In this document: one piece after another, positions 54,469-63,799 of the stretch
How the letters are laid out: each line of letters begins with the position of its first letter
How positions within the stretch are numbered: the stretch's first letter is position 1
Source: JBBATK01 sp044228685
Lineage (GTDB): Bacteria; Bacteroidota; Ignavibacteria; Kapaibacteriales; NICIL-2
NCBI GenBank assembly: GCA_044228685.1
Contig: JBGAUL010000024.1
Span: 12,401 to 76,400, forward strand
Reading direction: 5' to 3'
DNA: 64,000 bases
Position numbers and translations under genes: made by a program
Notes under the pieces: model-generated
Databases searched by the model: none
Seen by the model: the letters and a program-made list of their open reading frames with translations, nothing else
What the model was told of the DNA's origin: nothing

Positions 54469-55485
54469 ATGAAATCAGGAGCTTTGATTATATCGCTCTG
54501 TGCTGCTATTGTTTTCTTTGTTCAGTGTTCAGAAAAGAAAATTGAGCCGGCACAAGTAGCCGGTCTTGATACTTATACCGATCAGTCCTGCGGACTATCG
54601 CTCAAGTATCCTAATAACTGGATCGTTAGCAAAGAATAAGGTAGTCGCTTTTTAGTTCTTACCACACAAGATGTTCAAAGTCGTTTTGTAGAGTTCAAAG
54701 AAGGTCCTGCAGGCGCAAAAGTCGACGTCCACATCATTCACCTCAAAGACCAGCCACTGGATCAATTCATCACCGAAGACAAAATCTTCGACAACAAGGC
54801 TTATGCTGCTCCGGAGAATCTTAAGCTTGGCGGACAAGACGCTATAAAGCTTGCGTATTCAGCAGATGCGCAAGACGGCAAGTTCCAAGGCGTGAAGTAT
54901 TACTCGCTCAAGGATACAGTCTTGACCACACTTGAGTTTTCAGCTTTTGGCGGCACCTACGATGCATACAAAGCAAGCTGGGATGAAATCGTAAAGACCT
55001 TTGTTTGTGCAGGTCCAACCCGCGCTAAAGAAGTTAAAATTGACACTGTCAAGGCAGGTCCTGAACCTCCATCAGCAAACTTGGTTAGCGCACCGGGAAG
55101 TGGTTATAGCATGAGCATTCCTGACAACTTCCGCTCTAAAGGCGTAAAGGCTGCTGGAGCGATCGGCGGATCAGAGTATTTGGGCAGTCGTTTGGATTGC
55201 ACTATTCGCGTCGACATTCTCGATGCTTCAAAGCAATCAAACTTGGATAAGATTGCCAATGAAAACAAGGCTCAATTCTCAGGCGCATCACAGTCGTCAA
55301 CAACACTCGGCGGCGTAAAGGCATACATGTTCAACTACTCACCTGCTCCGGGCATTGGACGTCATGCGTACCTCTGCGTAAAAGACGGACGTTTGTATCG
55401 CGTGTTTGTGACCTGGAATAAGACGGAAGAATCAACTTACTTGCCAATTTTCGACAAGTGTATTTCGACATTCCAGTTTAAGTAA
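54469..55485 (+). pseudogene. Two-domain PsbP-like lipoprotein gene interrupted by an in-frame TAA
   Basis: A single frame from 54469 to 55485 (339 codons) is broken by TAA at 54637-54639, codon 57. The start is well placed: CGGAG 7 bases upstream, then a lipoprotein signal peptide (IISLCAAIVFFVQC, lipobox FVQC). Two Mog1/PsbP-like domains follow, one opening CGLSLKYPNNWIVSKE just before the stop and one opening SGYSMSIPDNF near residue 212; each ends in a KTF or STFQF strand. Coding quality after the stop is unchanged. A C-to-T change of CAA would explain it, though any one-step codon is possible. A GTG at 54892 could start only a signal-less fragment. Whether the stop is real, an error or read through is open. 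Confidence 0.72.
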
Positions 55486-55502
55486 TCTCGACTTTACTAT
55501 CA

Positions 55503-55531
55503 GGGCGTACCATTTGGTGCGCCCTTTTTTT
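55503..55531 (+). terminator. Rho-independent terminator
   Basis: GGGCGTACC (55503-55511) pairs with GGTGCGCCC (55516-55524) with one G-U pair, followed by seven T residues. It ends the lipoprotein transcript. The next ATG is at 55532, directly after the T tract. Confidence 0.88.
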
Positions 55532-56068
55532 ATGACTTCTCCCGAGTATTCTGAATCCCAACACCTCCCTCGCTTCATCGTCTGGCCCTTCTGTGGCGCA
55601 CTCGATGCTTTCTACCTCTTTGCCTTTATTAGACAAGTAGTTTTTGGAATCCCGGTTGGCAATCGACCCGCTCCGGACTTGTTCTACTGGTTTTTCATCC
55701 TTGTAATCGCAGCTCTCAACTACCTCCTGTTTTCAGTACGCCTGGACTTTCACGTGAATGCTGAGCGCATTCAATTCAAGTTCGCGCCATTCCAAAGAAG
55801 CTGGACAACGATAGAGATGAAGGACATTCAAAGCCTGTACCTGAGGTCGTACAAACCAATCTCTGAATTTGGCGGATGGGGTTACCGAATTAGTCTTTTC
55901 GGAGGAGGCAAAGCACTCACTATGTGGGGTTCTCAGGGTCTGCAAATCATCACATCCTCATCGTCCAAGATCCTGCTCGGAACGCAGAATGAAAAAGTAC
56001 TCCGAGAATTTCTCGAGAACTCAAATTTGATGAAGATGCCAGGCGAAGATGCCAAGCAGGGCGCATAG
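55532..56068 (+). CDS. Hypothetical membrane protein with PH-like C-terminal domain
   Basis: A 178-residue protein with two membrane spans (about residues 17-40, WPFCGALDAFYLFAFIRQVVFG, and 52-68, YWFFILVIAALNYLLFS) and a soluble C-terminal domain of about 105 residues. The IKSLYLRSYKPISEFGGWGY-type block (QSLYLRSYKPISEFGGWGYR) and KALTMWGSQGLQI are found in widespread uncharacterised bacterial PH-like membrane proteins. An earlier GTG-type start at 55514 would lie inside the terminator stem and is rejected. Its ATG abuts the terminator T tract, so expression probably depends on readthrough. Function unknown. Confidence 0.68.
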   Translation: MTSPEYSESQHLPRFIVWPFCGALDAFYLFAFIRQVVFGIPVGNRPAPDLFYWFFILVIAALNYLLFSVRLDFHVNAERIQFKFAPFQRSWTTIEMKDIQSLYLRSYKPISEFGGWGYRISLFGGGKALTMWGSQGLQIITSSSSKILLGTQNEKVLREFLENSNLMKMPGEDAKQGA

Positions 56069-56154
56069 GAAGCACCGTGCGTGTGAGCCCTTAAAAAAGT
56101 GTATCACCTTGTTGAAAGCAAGCTCGCTAAAGCCTAACAGTTGAGTGACTGCAC

Positions 56155-57633
56155 TTACCACCCGTGAGCGTAAACATCGTACAACGCGAGTTTCGCACCA
56201 ATGCCGTACTGCGAAAAGGCAAATGGCTTTGCGCAACTAATATGCACGCCACATTGATTGGCATTGAGTTCAATCATGCCAACAGACATTATTGAATTGA
56301 TAGCATGAAATGATTCTGCAGCAGGCGCTTGGCCGCCAACGCGCATACTTGAGATGGCATCACTTGGCAATACTACAAGCGCGTATTGCTTCCAATACTC
56401 CGGCAGTAACTCTGCACCATCGATTGAAGCGTTTGGTTTTGTTGACGAGGGCAATTCGACCGGCACGTACTTTGAAGCGATGGGTGTCGATTCCGTCGTT
56501 GGTTGTTGCGGAGAGAATTTCGTTAGTGCGGTTTGGGTTTCACTGTGGAGTTCTTTATTCGTAGCTAGCGTTGTTGCATTTGACCAAAACGGCATAACGA
56601 CGAGATAATCCTTTGCCATCTGTTCCAATGCCGGAACTCTAAACATGCAGGGGTCTCCGGCATCATCTCCGTCTTTATGACCGTGACTGAACTGTACGAT
56701 CTCAACCGGCTCACTGCTTTCAATACTCATCACCGGAGTAGCTGACATTATATCGTGTACTTCGCCCGGTCCCATACTAAAGCTGCTTTGACCATCGCTC
56801 CACACTGTAGAGATCTTTGTTGCTGAATGAGAAACAAAGCGAAGCGAGTAGTGTCGGCGCATTGGAAGAGGCATTGTAACAAAGTGCTTTCCCCAGGAAC
56901 TAATAGGTAGCAATTGCTCTACGAGAGTATTACACGATTGACAGTAAATGGGAATTTGACCGCACATATGACCACTAAAAACGGCTATAGGCTTGTCTGC
57001 GCGAACGAGTACTGTACTGATGTCGCCGTTAATCGGATCTTTCTCCAAGGCTTCGACGTGGAACACATCTCCGCGCTGCAAGACGACCTCTTTCATGTTC
57101 GACTCACGGGCGTCGCTGATCTTAGTTCCCTCAATCACGATTCGAGTACCATCTTCAGTCGCAATAATACTCGCTTGCGAAAGCAACACGCTACCGAGCT
57201 TTGGCAATCCTACCAATCGATATTCACTGCCGAGTGCGGTGACACTCAATGCGCCAAAGGAGTCGCTTGTTTGAAATCTGTGATTAAAGCCAACTACGCT
57301 GATTGCGCCGGTGCTCTGTACATGCACTCCGCCGCCTTTGCGAATACCCGACTGATTGATGACAGCTTGAGAGGGAATTCCTACCAAGCGGTTTTGTCCG
57401 GCTTGTAAATGAAAATCAGCATGAAAGGAAATAGACTCGATATCAACTTTAATGTCAGCGTCCTCAGCCGCACTAATAGTCAAGCGAAGACTAAGCTTAT
57501 CTACCGTCGAGCCAACATCCTCTCTGTAGTTCTGGTCAAAGCAAAGCCAGAATTCATTTCCGGTGTTATGCGCTTGAGCTTGGAGGGAAATCGCGAGGAA
57601 CATGCTAATACAGCAAGCAGCTAAGATTCTCAT
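56155..57633 (-). CDS. Secreted IgGFc-binding-domain protein without T9SS signal
   Basis: About 492 residues from the ATG at 57633, which gives a signal peptide (MRILAACCISMFLAISLQAQ); an upstream TTG is rejected. The body resembles the IgGFc-binding N-terminal domain also seen in the 28672-32868 protein: GNEFWLCFDQNYRED, TALGSEYRLVGLPK, IIATEDGTRIVIEG, KPIAVFSGHMCGQIP and LLPISSWGKHFVTMPL occur in the same order. A 50-residue low-complexity insertion (Thr/Ser/Pro) lies near residue 370. The C-terminus does not look like a T9SS domain, so it may stay periplasmic or use another route. Role unknown, probably binding. Confidence 0.78.
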   Translation of the reverse strand: MRILAACCISMFLAISLQAQAHNTGNEFWLCFDQNYREDVGSTVDKLSLRLTISAAEDADIKVDIESISFHADFHLQAGQNRLVGIPSQAVINQSGIRKGGGVHVQSTGAISVVGFNHRFQTSDSFGALSVTALGSEYRLVGLPKLGSVLLSQASIIATEDGTRIVIEGTKISDARESNMKEVVLQRGDVFHVEALEKDPINGDISTVLVRADKPIAVFSGHMCGQIPIYCQSCNTLVEQLLPISSWGKHFVTMPLPMRRHYSLRFVSHSATKISTVWSDGQSSFSMGPGEVHDIMSATPVMSIESSEPVEIVQFSHGHKDGDDAGDPCMFRVPALEQMAKDYLVVMPFWSNATTLATNKELHSETQTALTKFSPQQPTTESTPIASKYVPVELPSSTKPNASIDGAELLPEYWKQYALVVLPSDAISSMRVGGQAPAAESFHAINSIMSVGMIELNANQCGVHISCAKPFAFSQYGIGAKLALYDVYAHGW

Positions 57634-57761
57634 ACTACAACCCCTAAAGTGATTGTTCAATATGCGAAACAAGTGCCAGCGTACAATTGACTTAGCAAAT
57701 AATTAACAGGCGATGCGCTCTATTATTCCGGAAAGGGTTATTCAATTAAACTGTTTCGAAT

Positions 57762-59033
57762 CTACTCAAAGCCAAAAGACTCGTGTACCTGACGTGCGAG
57801 GGTTTCGCGGTGATCAGGATGGGCAATTTCAATCAAGAGTTTTGCTCGTTCGCGTATACTCTTGCCGTAGAGATTAACTGCACCGTATTCGGTAACGACA
57901 TAGTGGACGTGTGCGCGGGTGGTCACAACGCCTGCGCCTTCTTTTAAGTGACAAACAATTCGTGACTCACCCTTACTTGTCACTGATGGCAGCGCTATAA
58001 TTGGCTTTCCATCTTCACACAATGAAGCACCACGGATGAAGTCCATCTGACCTCCAACGCCTGAGTAGATGTGCGATCCAATGGAGTCAGCACAGACTTG
58101 ACCGCTTAAATCAACTTCAATGGCACTGTTGATTGCCGTGACCTTAGGATTCTGTTCGATAACTCTGGTCGAGTTTACATAAGCGATATCAAGCAACAAT
58201 ACACCCGGATTGTCATCGATAAAGTCATACAACTTCTTCGAACCCATTACAAAACCGGCAACAGTTTTATAAGCGTGTTTCTTCTTGAGACGATTGGTCA
58301 CCACACCACGCTCTACGAGTTCTATAAGTCCATCGGAGAACATTTCTGTGTGCACACCAAGATCCTTGTGATGATGCAGATGACTCAGCACCGCATTAGG
58401 AATAGCACCAATACCCATTTGAAGAGTGGCACCGTCACTGACAAGTTCAGCCACTCTCTGTCCAATCAAGACTTCCGTCTTTGTCGGCTCTGAGTACGCT
58501 GCTTCCGGAATCGGATCGTTTACTTCAGTGATGGCGCTGAACATTGAAATGTGAATGTTACCATCACCAAGCGAGCGAGGCATGTTCGGATTAATCTGCG
58601 CAATAACATAGCGAGCGTTTTGCACTGCCGCCAGCGTCGCTTCTACACTTACTCCGAGAGAGCAATATCCGTGTTTGTCCGGCGGTGAAACCTGGATTAG
58701 GCACACATCAATTGGAAGGACGTGTCGACGGAAAAGGAGCGGGACTTCAGAAAGAAAGAGAGGGATATAATCAGCCCGACCTTCTTTCATCGCGGAGCGA
58801 ATGTTGGGTCCTGTAAACAACGCATGTACTCGAAAGCTATCCTTCAATGCAGGATCAACGTAGGGAGCTAAGCCCTCGGTATGGAGGTGAATAATCTCCA
58901 CATGACGCAGCTCCGGCGCTCGATTCGTCATTGCTTGAATCAACTTCTGCGGAGCTGCTGCTACTGAGTGAATGTAAACGCGATGATGTGATTTAATACA
59001 GGATACTGCTTCTTCTGCGCTGACGACGTTCAT
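57762..59033 (-). CDS. Acetyl-CoA hydrolase/CoA-transferase family protein
   Basis: Moves CoA between acyl groups, as in succinyl-CoA:acetate or 4-hydroxybutyrate CoA-transferases (Cat1/AbfT branch). The catalytic glutamate is in HTEMFSDGLIEL, where it forms a glutamyl-CoA intermediate, and the CoA-binding GVGGQMDFIRGA block follows. LQMGIGAIPNAVL and the C-terminal TEYGAVNLYGKSIRERA are typical. From the ATG at 59033 it has 423 residues, the family norm; a TTG at 59057 would overlap the upstream peptidase gene. It begins 13 bases after the M16 peptidase stop and is probably co-transcribed with it. Substrate not determined. Confidence 0.9.
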   Translation of the reverse strand: MNVVSAEEAVSCIKSHHRVYIHSVAAAPQKLIQAMTNRAPELRHVEIIHLHTEGLAPYVDPALKDSFRVHALFTGPNIRSAMKEGRADYIPLFLSEVPLLFRRHVLPIDVCLIQVSPPDKHGYCSLGVSVEATLAAVQNARYVIAQINPNMPRSLGDGNIHISMFSAITEVNDPIPEAAYSEPTKTEVLIGQRVAELVSDGATLQMGIGAIPNAVLSHLHHHKDLGVHTEMFSDGLIELVERGVVTNRLKKKHAYKTVAGFVMGSKKLYDFIDDNPGVLLLDIAYVNSTRVIEQNPKVTAINSAIEVDLSGQVCADSIGSHIYSGVGGQMDFIRGASLCEDGKPIIALPSVTSKGESRIVCHLKEGAGVVTTRAHVHYVVTEYGAVNLYGKSIRERAKLLIEIAHPDHRETLARQVHESFGFE

Positions 59034-59046
59034 GACCGGGTGTCCA

Positions 59047-61974
59047 TTAAAATCCAAAAATTTCTTCCAAGCTTAGCTCGTGGATTTCTCCGTATTTCTT
59101 CAATACATCCATCGAGATCTTGCCTTTTGAACCAACCACAAGGTAACAGAACTTCTTTGCGTTAAGTCTCTGATCCTTGAACTTGAAAAGGTCTTCAAAA
59201 CTAAGCTTTGGAATCTTATCGTAGATAGTAGAACGTACATCGTAGTCCTGGCCGATGCGGCGAAGGTTATCGTACTGTTGAATGAGTGCCATCTTCGTAA
59301 ATCGCTCAGACTCAATTTTCTCCAGCAGACTCTTCTGTGCATTACTGAAAGCCTCGTCGTTTCTAGGCATCGTCATCAGCACGTCGTTCATAGCCACAAG
59401 CGCTTCAGGCAGCTTGTCGGCTTGGGTCCCGATATATGCGGCAAAGTAATAAGGATCCTTTTGTTTGCGCGGGGTCGAGAATCCGGCTTCCACACTGTAT
59501 GCTAAAGCTTTAGACTCGCGAATCGTTTGGAATACAACACCGGAAAGTCCGCCGTTGTACTCATTATACAAGCGTGCCAAAGGTGAAACGTCCAAGGAGT
59601 AGCCTACATCGGATTTGAGACGCATGACGACTTCAGCTTGAACCATTTCAAAGTTGACAAAGTACACGCCGCCTTCGGTGTTGTCTTGGAATACAAAGGC
59701 GTCAGGCTCGGGCAAGCTCTTGAGTGAAGCTGGCATTGTATGGTTCTTCTCGATCAAAGTACTGACTTCTTTGAGTTCCAGTGGTCCGTAGTATTCAACT
59801 TTGTGATTTAAACCGGCCATGCTCTTGATGACGCCAATGATTTTCTCCGCAGTCAATTCACGCAGTTCTTTTTCTGACAGAACATTTGTGAAAGGATTGC
59901 GCTTTCCATAGGTCACGTAGTTCACGAGAGCTTGATTGAGAATCACCGAGCGGTTCTTCTTCATGTTTGCGCGCTGCTTAATAACTCCTTCAATCAACTC
60001 CTTGAAGGCTGCGGTATCAGCTTGAGGCGAAGTCATGCGATCGTTGATAATCTTCAGTGCCTCAGGCAGGTGCTCAGACGTTCCACTGAGTTCGATGGTC
60101 ATCGACTCGGTTCCTGCTGACACACGAATGCTGCAACCCAATTCGTAGAGCTTTGCCTTGATTTGTTCGGCGCTCATAGAAGACGATCCAACGAAGTCCA
60201 GATACTGCATGGCAATACTGTACTCACGATTATGCATCGTTCCATAATCCCACACGAACTGAAGATTGTACAACGAATTCTCTGTGTTCTTCACACACAG
60301 CACCTCTGCTCCGTTTGCGAGAGTGCTGCGCTGAATGTCCTTTGAGAAGTCGGAGAAGCGAGGCAAAATCTTCTCTGCAGGCATCGCAAGAATATTCTTT
60401 GCGAAGTCGGATTGAGCGTCACGATTGACCGTAACAGGTGTGATTTCCGGTTTCTTTACTTTTTGAACATCCGTGTTTTGTCCGCTACGCTTGTAAACAA
60501 CTACGTAGTTGTTTGTGTAGTGCGACTTGGCAAAATCGACGATCTCCTGTTTTGTAATCGACTTCAAGCTGTTGAGAAATCCAACGATGTCTTTCCACTC
60601 TTCGTGGTGGATGAAGGTTTGAGCAATGACCGAAGCGCGATTGCTTGTGGATTCCATTTGGCGCAGACGATTGATCTCGAGGTCATTGATAACCGCCTTC
60701 ATTGTCGCCTCAGTGAAATTGCCCTGCTTCAACTCCTCGATCTGGTCGAGTAAGAGTTGCAGAATATCCTCAAGCTTCTGTCCTCTGCGCGGTGCTGCAT
60801 TGAAGCGGTGAAGGGAATAGTCCGTCATAATAACCGGACTCGCCGTTGCTGCCAGAACTTTTTGCTTCTGCACCAAGTTCATGTCGATAAGTCCCGCAGA
60901 ACTGTTGGACAAAATCATGTCGCACATAGTCAAGAGATTTACATCACGTGAACCGGCACCATCGAAGCGATAGGCAAGTGTTACGCTTTCCGACGATGGT
61001 CCTACTACGTGACGAACAACCGGCTTTGCAAAAGCTTCTTCCTTCGCGACGACAAATGGTTCCAGCTTAGCACTTGTAAATGAAGAGAAGGCTTCGTCGA
61101 TCATTGCAACCGCTTCATCCGGATCTAGATCACCTACCAAGATGATGGACATGTTATTCGGCACATAGTTCTTCTTGTAATACTCCTTGATCTTGCGCAT
61201 CGAAGGATTCTTGAGGTGCTCAATAGTACCAATCGTTGTTTGTGTGCCGTACTGATGATGAGGAAAGGCAGCTTCCATCAAGGTTTCGTAAGCAATGCGA
61301 CCATCATTATCCAAACCCCTGTTCTTCTCTTCATACACTGCTTCAAGCTCCGTATGAAAGAGACGCAACACCGGATTACGGAAGCGTTCTGCTTCGAGAC
61401 TCAACCAGCGTTTTAGTTGGTTGCGCGGAATATTGTTTTCGTAAACCGTTTCCTCCACGCTCGTGTGAGCATTGGTACCACGAGCTCCGAGACGCTTCAT
61501 GACGCGATCATACTCTCCGGGAATGGCGTAGGTTGATGCCAAACCGGACAGCGAGTCAATACGGTGATAGATGCTAACGCGTTGAGCGCTATCGGTTGTA
61601 CGACGATAGGTTTCGAACAGCTCCTCGATTTGGTCGACAAGTGGACGCTCCTTCTCAAAATTCAGGGTGCCGTACTTATCTGTTCCTTTGAATAGCATAT
61701 GCTCGAGGTAGTGAGCAAGACCGGTTGCATCAGCCGGATCATTCTTGCTTCCTGCACGAACTGCTATCAAAGTTTGAATGCGGGGTTCATCTTTCTGAAC
61801 TGAGGTGTAAACCGTCAGACCGTTACTGAGAACGTATTTGCGGACACCGAGTGGATCATTCGTGACGCTTTCGTACTCGAAGCGACCGTTACGGTGTTTC
61901 TCCACGCTATATTGCGCGGAAACGACTCCGCATAGAAAAGCCAATGTAAGGATGTAAATGAAGCAGTGTTTCAT
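59047..61974 (-). CDS. Exported M16-family zinc metallopeptidase
   Basis: A two-half pitrilysin-like peptidase of about 975 residues. The ATG at 61974 yields a signal peptide (MKHCFIYILTLAFLCGVVSA). The inverted zinc motif HxxEH is HYLEHMLFKGT, and the distal Glu is in LEAVYEEKNR, so the N-terminal half is active. The C-terminal half (from about residue 520) has the fold but no HxxEH, as in PqqL-type and other Bacteroidota M16 enzymes. A helical insertion (about 105-165) separates the zinc helix from EETVYENNIP. It probably degrades peptides in the periplasm or outside. It is followed by the CoA-transferase gene after 13 bases. Confidence 0.92.
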   Translation of the reverse strand: MKHCFIYILTLAFLCGVVSAQYSVEKHRNGRFEYESVTNDPLGVRKYVLSNGLTVYTSVQKDEPRIQTLIAVRAGSKNDPADATGLAHYLEHMLFKGTDKYGTLNFEKERPLVDQIEELFETYRRTTDSAQRVSIYHRIDSLSGLASTYAIPGEYDRVMKRLGARGTNAHTSVEETVYENNIPRNQLKRWLSLEAERFRNPVLRLFHTELEAVYEEKNRGLDNDGRIAYETLMEAAFPHHQYGTQTTIGTIEHLKNPSMRKIKEYYKKNYVPNNMSIILVGDLDPDEAVAMIDEAFSSFTSAKLEPFVVAKEEAFAKPVVRHVVGPSSESVTLAYRFDGAGSRDVNLLTMCDMILSNSSAGLIDMNLVQKQKVLAATASPVIMTDYSLHRFNAAPRRGQKLEDILQLLLDQIEELKQGNFTEATMKAVINDLEINRLRQMESTSNRASVIAQTFIHHEEWKDIVGFLNSLKSITKQEIVDFAKSHYTNNYVVVYKRSGQNTDVQKVKKPEITPVTVNRDAQSDFAKNILAMPAEKILPRFSDFSKDIQRSTLANGAEVLCVKNTENSLYNLQFVWDYGTMHNREYSIAMQYLDFVGSSSMSAEQIKAKLYELGCSIRVSAGTESMTIELSGTSEHLPEALKIINDRMTSPQADTAAFKELIEGVIKQRANMKKNRSVILNQALVNYVTYGKRNPFTNVLSEKELRELTAEKIIGVIKSMAGLNHKVEYYGPLELKEVSTLIEKNHTMPASLKSLPEPDAFVFQDNTEGGVYFVNFEMVQAEVVMRLKSDVGYSLDVSPLARLYNEYNGGLSGVVFQTIRESKALAYSVEAGFSTPRKQKDPYYFAAYIGTQADKLPEALVAMNDVLMTMPRNDEAFSNAQKSLLEKIESERFTKMALIQQYDNLRRIGQDYDVRSTIYDKIPKLSFEDLFKFKDQRLNAKKFCYLVVGSKGKISMDVLKKYGEIHELSLEEIFGF

Positions 61975-62070
61975 GCCGATGAGCTGTTTGTGAGTTTGAT
62001 TGGAAGTGTTCAAGGCATGCAATATGCGGACGATTGTTGTCAGGAAAAAAGTGCCAGTTGATTCACGTCA

Positions 62071-62547
62071 ATGAAGTTTCCAATGGATTTAGGCTCTCTC
62101 AAAGATTTCGCAATTGTACTCGGTTCGACAATTGCTCTTTTTACCTTCATCAACGGTTTTCTTGAGTATCGTCGTCAAGGACGCCAGAAGCGCGCTGACC
62201 AATTTGTTTTGATTCGCCGCCGATTGAAGGAGAATGAGATATTTAAACATCTGACAGATCTAGCGCTTCGCAACGACGTTGAGTTGGAACGCAGCAGTAC
62301 AGCCGACAGACGGGATCTACTCGGGCTTTTCGAGGAAGTCGCTTTGATGATGAACACCGGTCTGATCCGCAAGGAAGTTGCTCACTACATGTTCGGATCC
62401 TACGTCATCGCTTGTTACGACTGTCAATACTTTTGGTACGACCTGGATCGCAACGACATGTATTGGAAGCTCTTTGTTGATTTTGCACAACAGATGAAGC
62501 AGGTCGAACATCACTTCAGTTATGATCGCCGACGAATGAGATTTTAG
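62071..62547 (+). CDS. Hypothetical membrane-anchored protein, DUF4760-like
   Basis: A 158-residue product with one N-terminal membrane segment (FAIVLGSTIALFTFINGFLE, residues about 13-32) followed by a basic stretch and a helical cytoplasmic domain. The DLLGLFEEVALMMNTGLIRK and YVIACY blocks resemble DUF4760-like proteins found in many bacteria without a known role. ATGs at 62071 and 62083 are both possible starts. It is divergent from the M16 peptidase (96 bases between starts) and lies 67 bases before the aminotransferase. Function unknown. Confidence 0.65.
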   Translation: MKFPMDLGSLKDFAIVLGSTIALFTFINGFLEYRRQGRQKRADQFVLIRRRLKENEIFKHLTDLALRNDVELERSSTADRRDLLGLFEEVALMMNTGLIRKEVAHYMFGSYVIACYDCQYFWYDLDRNDMYWKLFVDFAQQMKQVEHHFSYDRRRMRF

Positions 62548-62614
62548 TGTGGATTCGTAATTCCCTTGCATTTCAATTCGACTTCTACACATCACAACTC
62601 AACAGCACTTTGCA

Positions 62615-63676
62615 ATGACTCAACGTCTTTTCACTCCCGGTCCAACTCCCGTACCTGCTCAAGTCGTAGCTCGCATGGCAGAGCCAATCATTCATCACCG
62701 CAGCGAAGAAGCGAAGGCAATCTTTCGCACTGTGCATACCGGATTGCGTCGAGTCTTTCTTACAGAACAGCCGGTTATGATTTTAACCAGCTCCGGCACC
62801 GGCGCTGTTGAAGCAGCCATGACGACACTTGGTCGGGTTGGAGATAAAGCAATTGTCTTAAACAACGGTCGTTTTGCCGTTCGCTGGACAACAATGCTGC
62901 GTCTGTTCGGTCTCAACGTCATCGACGTGAAGATTCCGTGGGGTCATCCGGTACTCCCCGAACACGCCAGCGAAACGCTTAAACAACACCCTGACGCATC
63001 AATGCTTTGGGTGGTGCATAGCGAAACATCTACCGGCACCTACAGTGATATCCATGCGATTGCTGCAGCAGTCCGTGAACATTCCGATGCTCTCATCTGT
63101 GTCGACGGCATCTCCTCCGTTTGCGCTCACGAGCTGCGTATGGACGAATGGGATCTAGACGTTGTTTGTACAGGTTCTCAAAAAGGGATGATGCTCCCAC
63201 CTGGTTTAGCGTTTGTCGCGCTGAGCGACCGAGCATGGAAGACGGCAGAACGGTCAAATGTTCCTCGATACTACTTCGATCTCGTCAAGGCAAGAAAATC
63301 CTGGCGTGAGGACAATACTCCCTGGACGCCTGCAATCAGCCTAGTGTGTGGTCTTGAAACCGCTTTAGAGCTCATTCATCAAGAGGGTCTGGAAAACATC
63401 TGGAAGCGACATGCAAACTTTGCCACTTCACTACGCGAACGCCTGGTCAATGCAGGCTATCGTCTCTACAGTCAGCAACCATCAAATGCACTCTCTGCCC
63501 TGTACTTGCCTGAGTCACGTCCGACCTTAGTTAAAGACCTGCTTCGCGAATACAACATGGTCGTGGCTTCCGGACAAGACGAGTTGAAATCTGTCATATT
63601 CCGCGTCGGCCACCTTGGTTACTATCACCAATCCGATATCGATGCAATAGTTGAAGCGCTCATTCAATTGCGCTAA
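62615..63676 (+). CDS. Class V aminotransferase, alanine-glyoxylate/serine-pyruvate type
   Basis: PLP enzyme of 353 residues. The opening FTPGPTPVPAQV and HHRSEEAKAIF blocks are typical of the alanine-glyoxylate/phosphoserine-like branch. The ILTSSGTGAVEAAM loop holds the PLP phosphate, the aspartate is in CVDGISSV and the Schiff-base lysine in CTGSQKGMMLPPGL. The C-terminal VASGQDELKSVIFRVGHLGY is also standard; similar proteins are annotated as serine-glyoxylate aminotransferase or the small subunit of a soluble hydrogenase. The first is more likely. Substrate pair uncertain. Confidence 0.9.
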   Translation: MTQRLFTPGPTPVPAQVVARMAEPIIHHRSEEAKAIFRTVHTGLRRVFLTEQPVMILTSSGTGAVEAAMTTLGRVGDKAIVLNNGRFAVRWTTMLRLFGLNVIDVKIPWGHPVLPEHASETLKQHPDASMLWVVHSETSTGTYSDIHAIAAAVREHSDALICVDGISSVCAHELRMDEWDLDVVCTGSQKGMMLPPGLAFVALSDRAWKTAERSNVPRYYFDLVKARKSWREDNTPWTPAISLVCGLETALELIHQEGLENIWKRHANFATSLRERLVNAGYRLYSQQPSNALSALYLPESRPTLVKDLLREYNMVVASGQDELKSVIFRVGHLGYYHQSDIDAIVEALIQLR

Positions 63677-63753
63677 TTTCAATTTTATCTGCTTCGTGTA
63701 AAGCAGCGTTATTTCGTCAGAGCTTACACAATCCATCAACCTAGCACAAACAA

Positions 63754-63777
63754 CAACGGCTCCCGAAGGAGCCGTTG
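63754..63777 (-). terminator. Inverted repeat, likely terminator of the partial T9SS gene
   Basis: CAACGGCTCC (63754-63763) pairs exactly with GGAGCCGTTG (63768-63777) across a 4-base loop. On the minus strand it is followed by TTGTTTG, a weak T-rich tract. It lies 23 bases after the stop of the T9SS gene and could also stop the converging aminotransferase message. Confidence 0.7.
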
Positions 63778-63799
63778 CCATTGAGTATGTGAGTGTTGC

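Noticed and set aside
35966..54639. In-frame stops as selenocysteine codons because selD is present
   Set aside because: Both stops are TAA. Selenocysteine uses TGA, so this cannot explain them.
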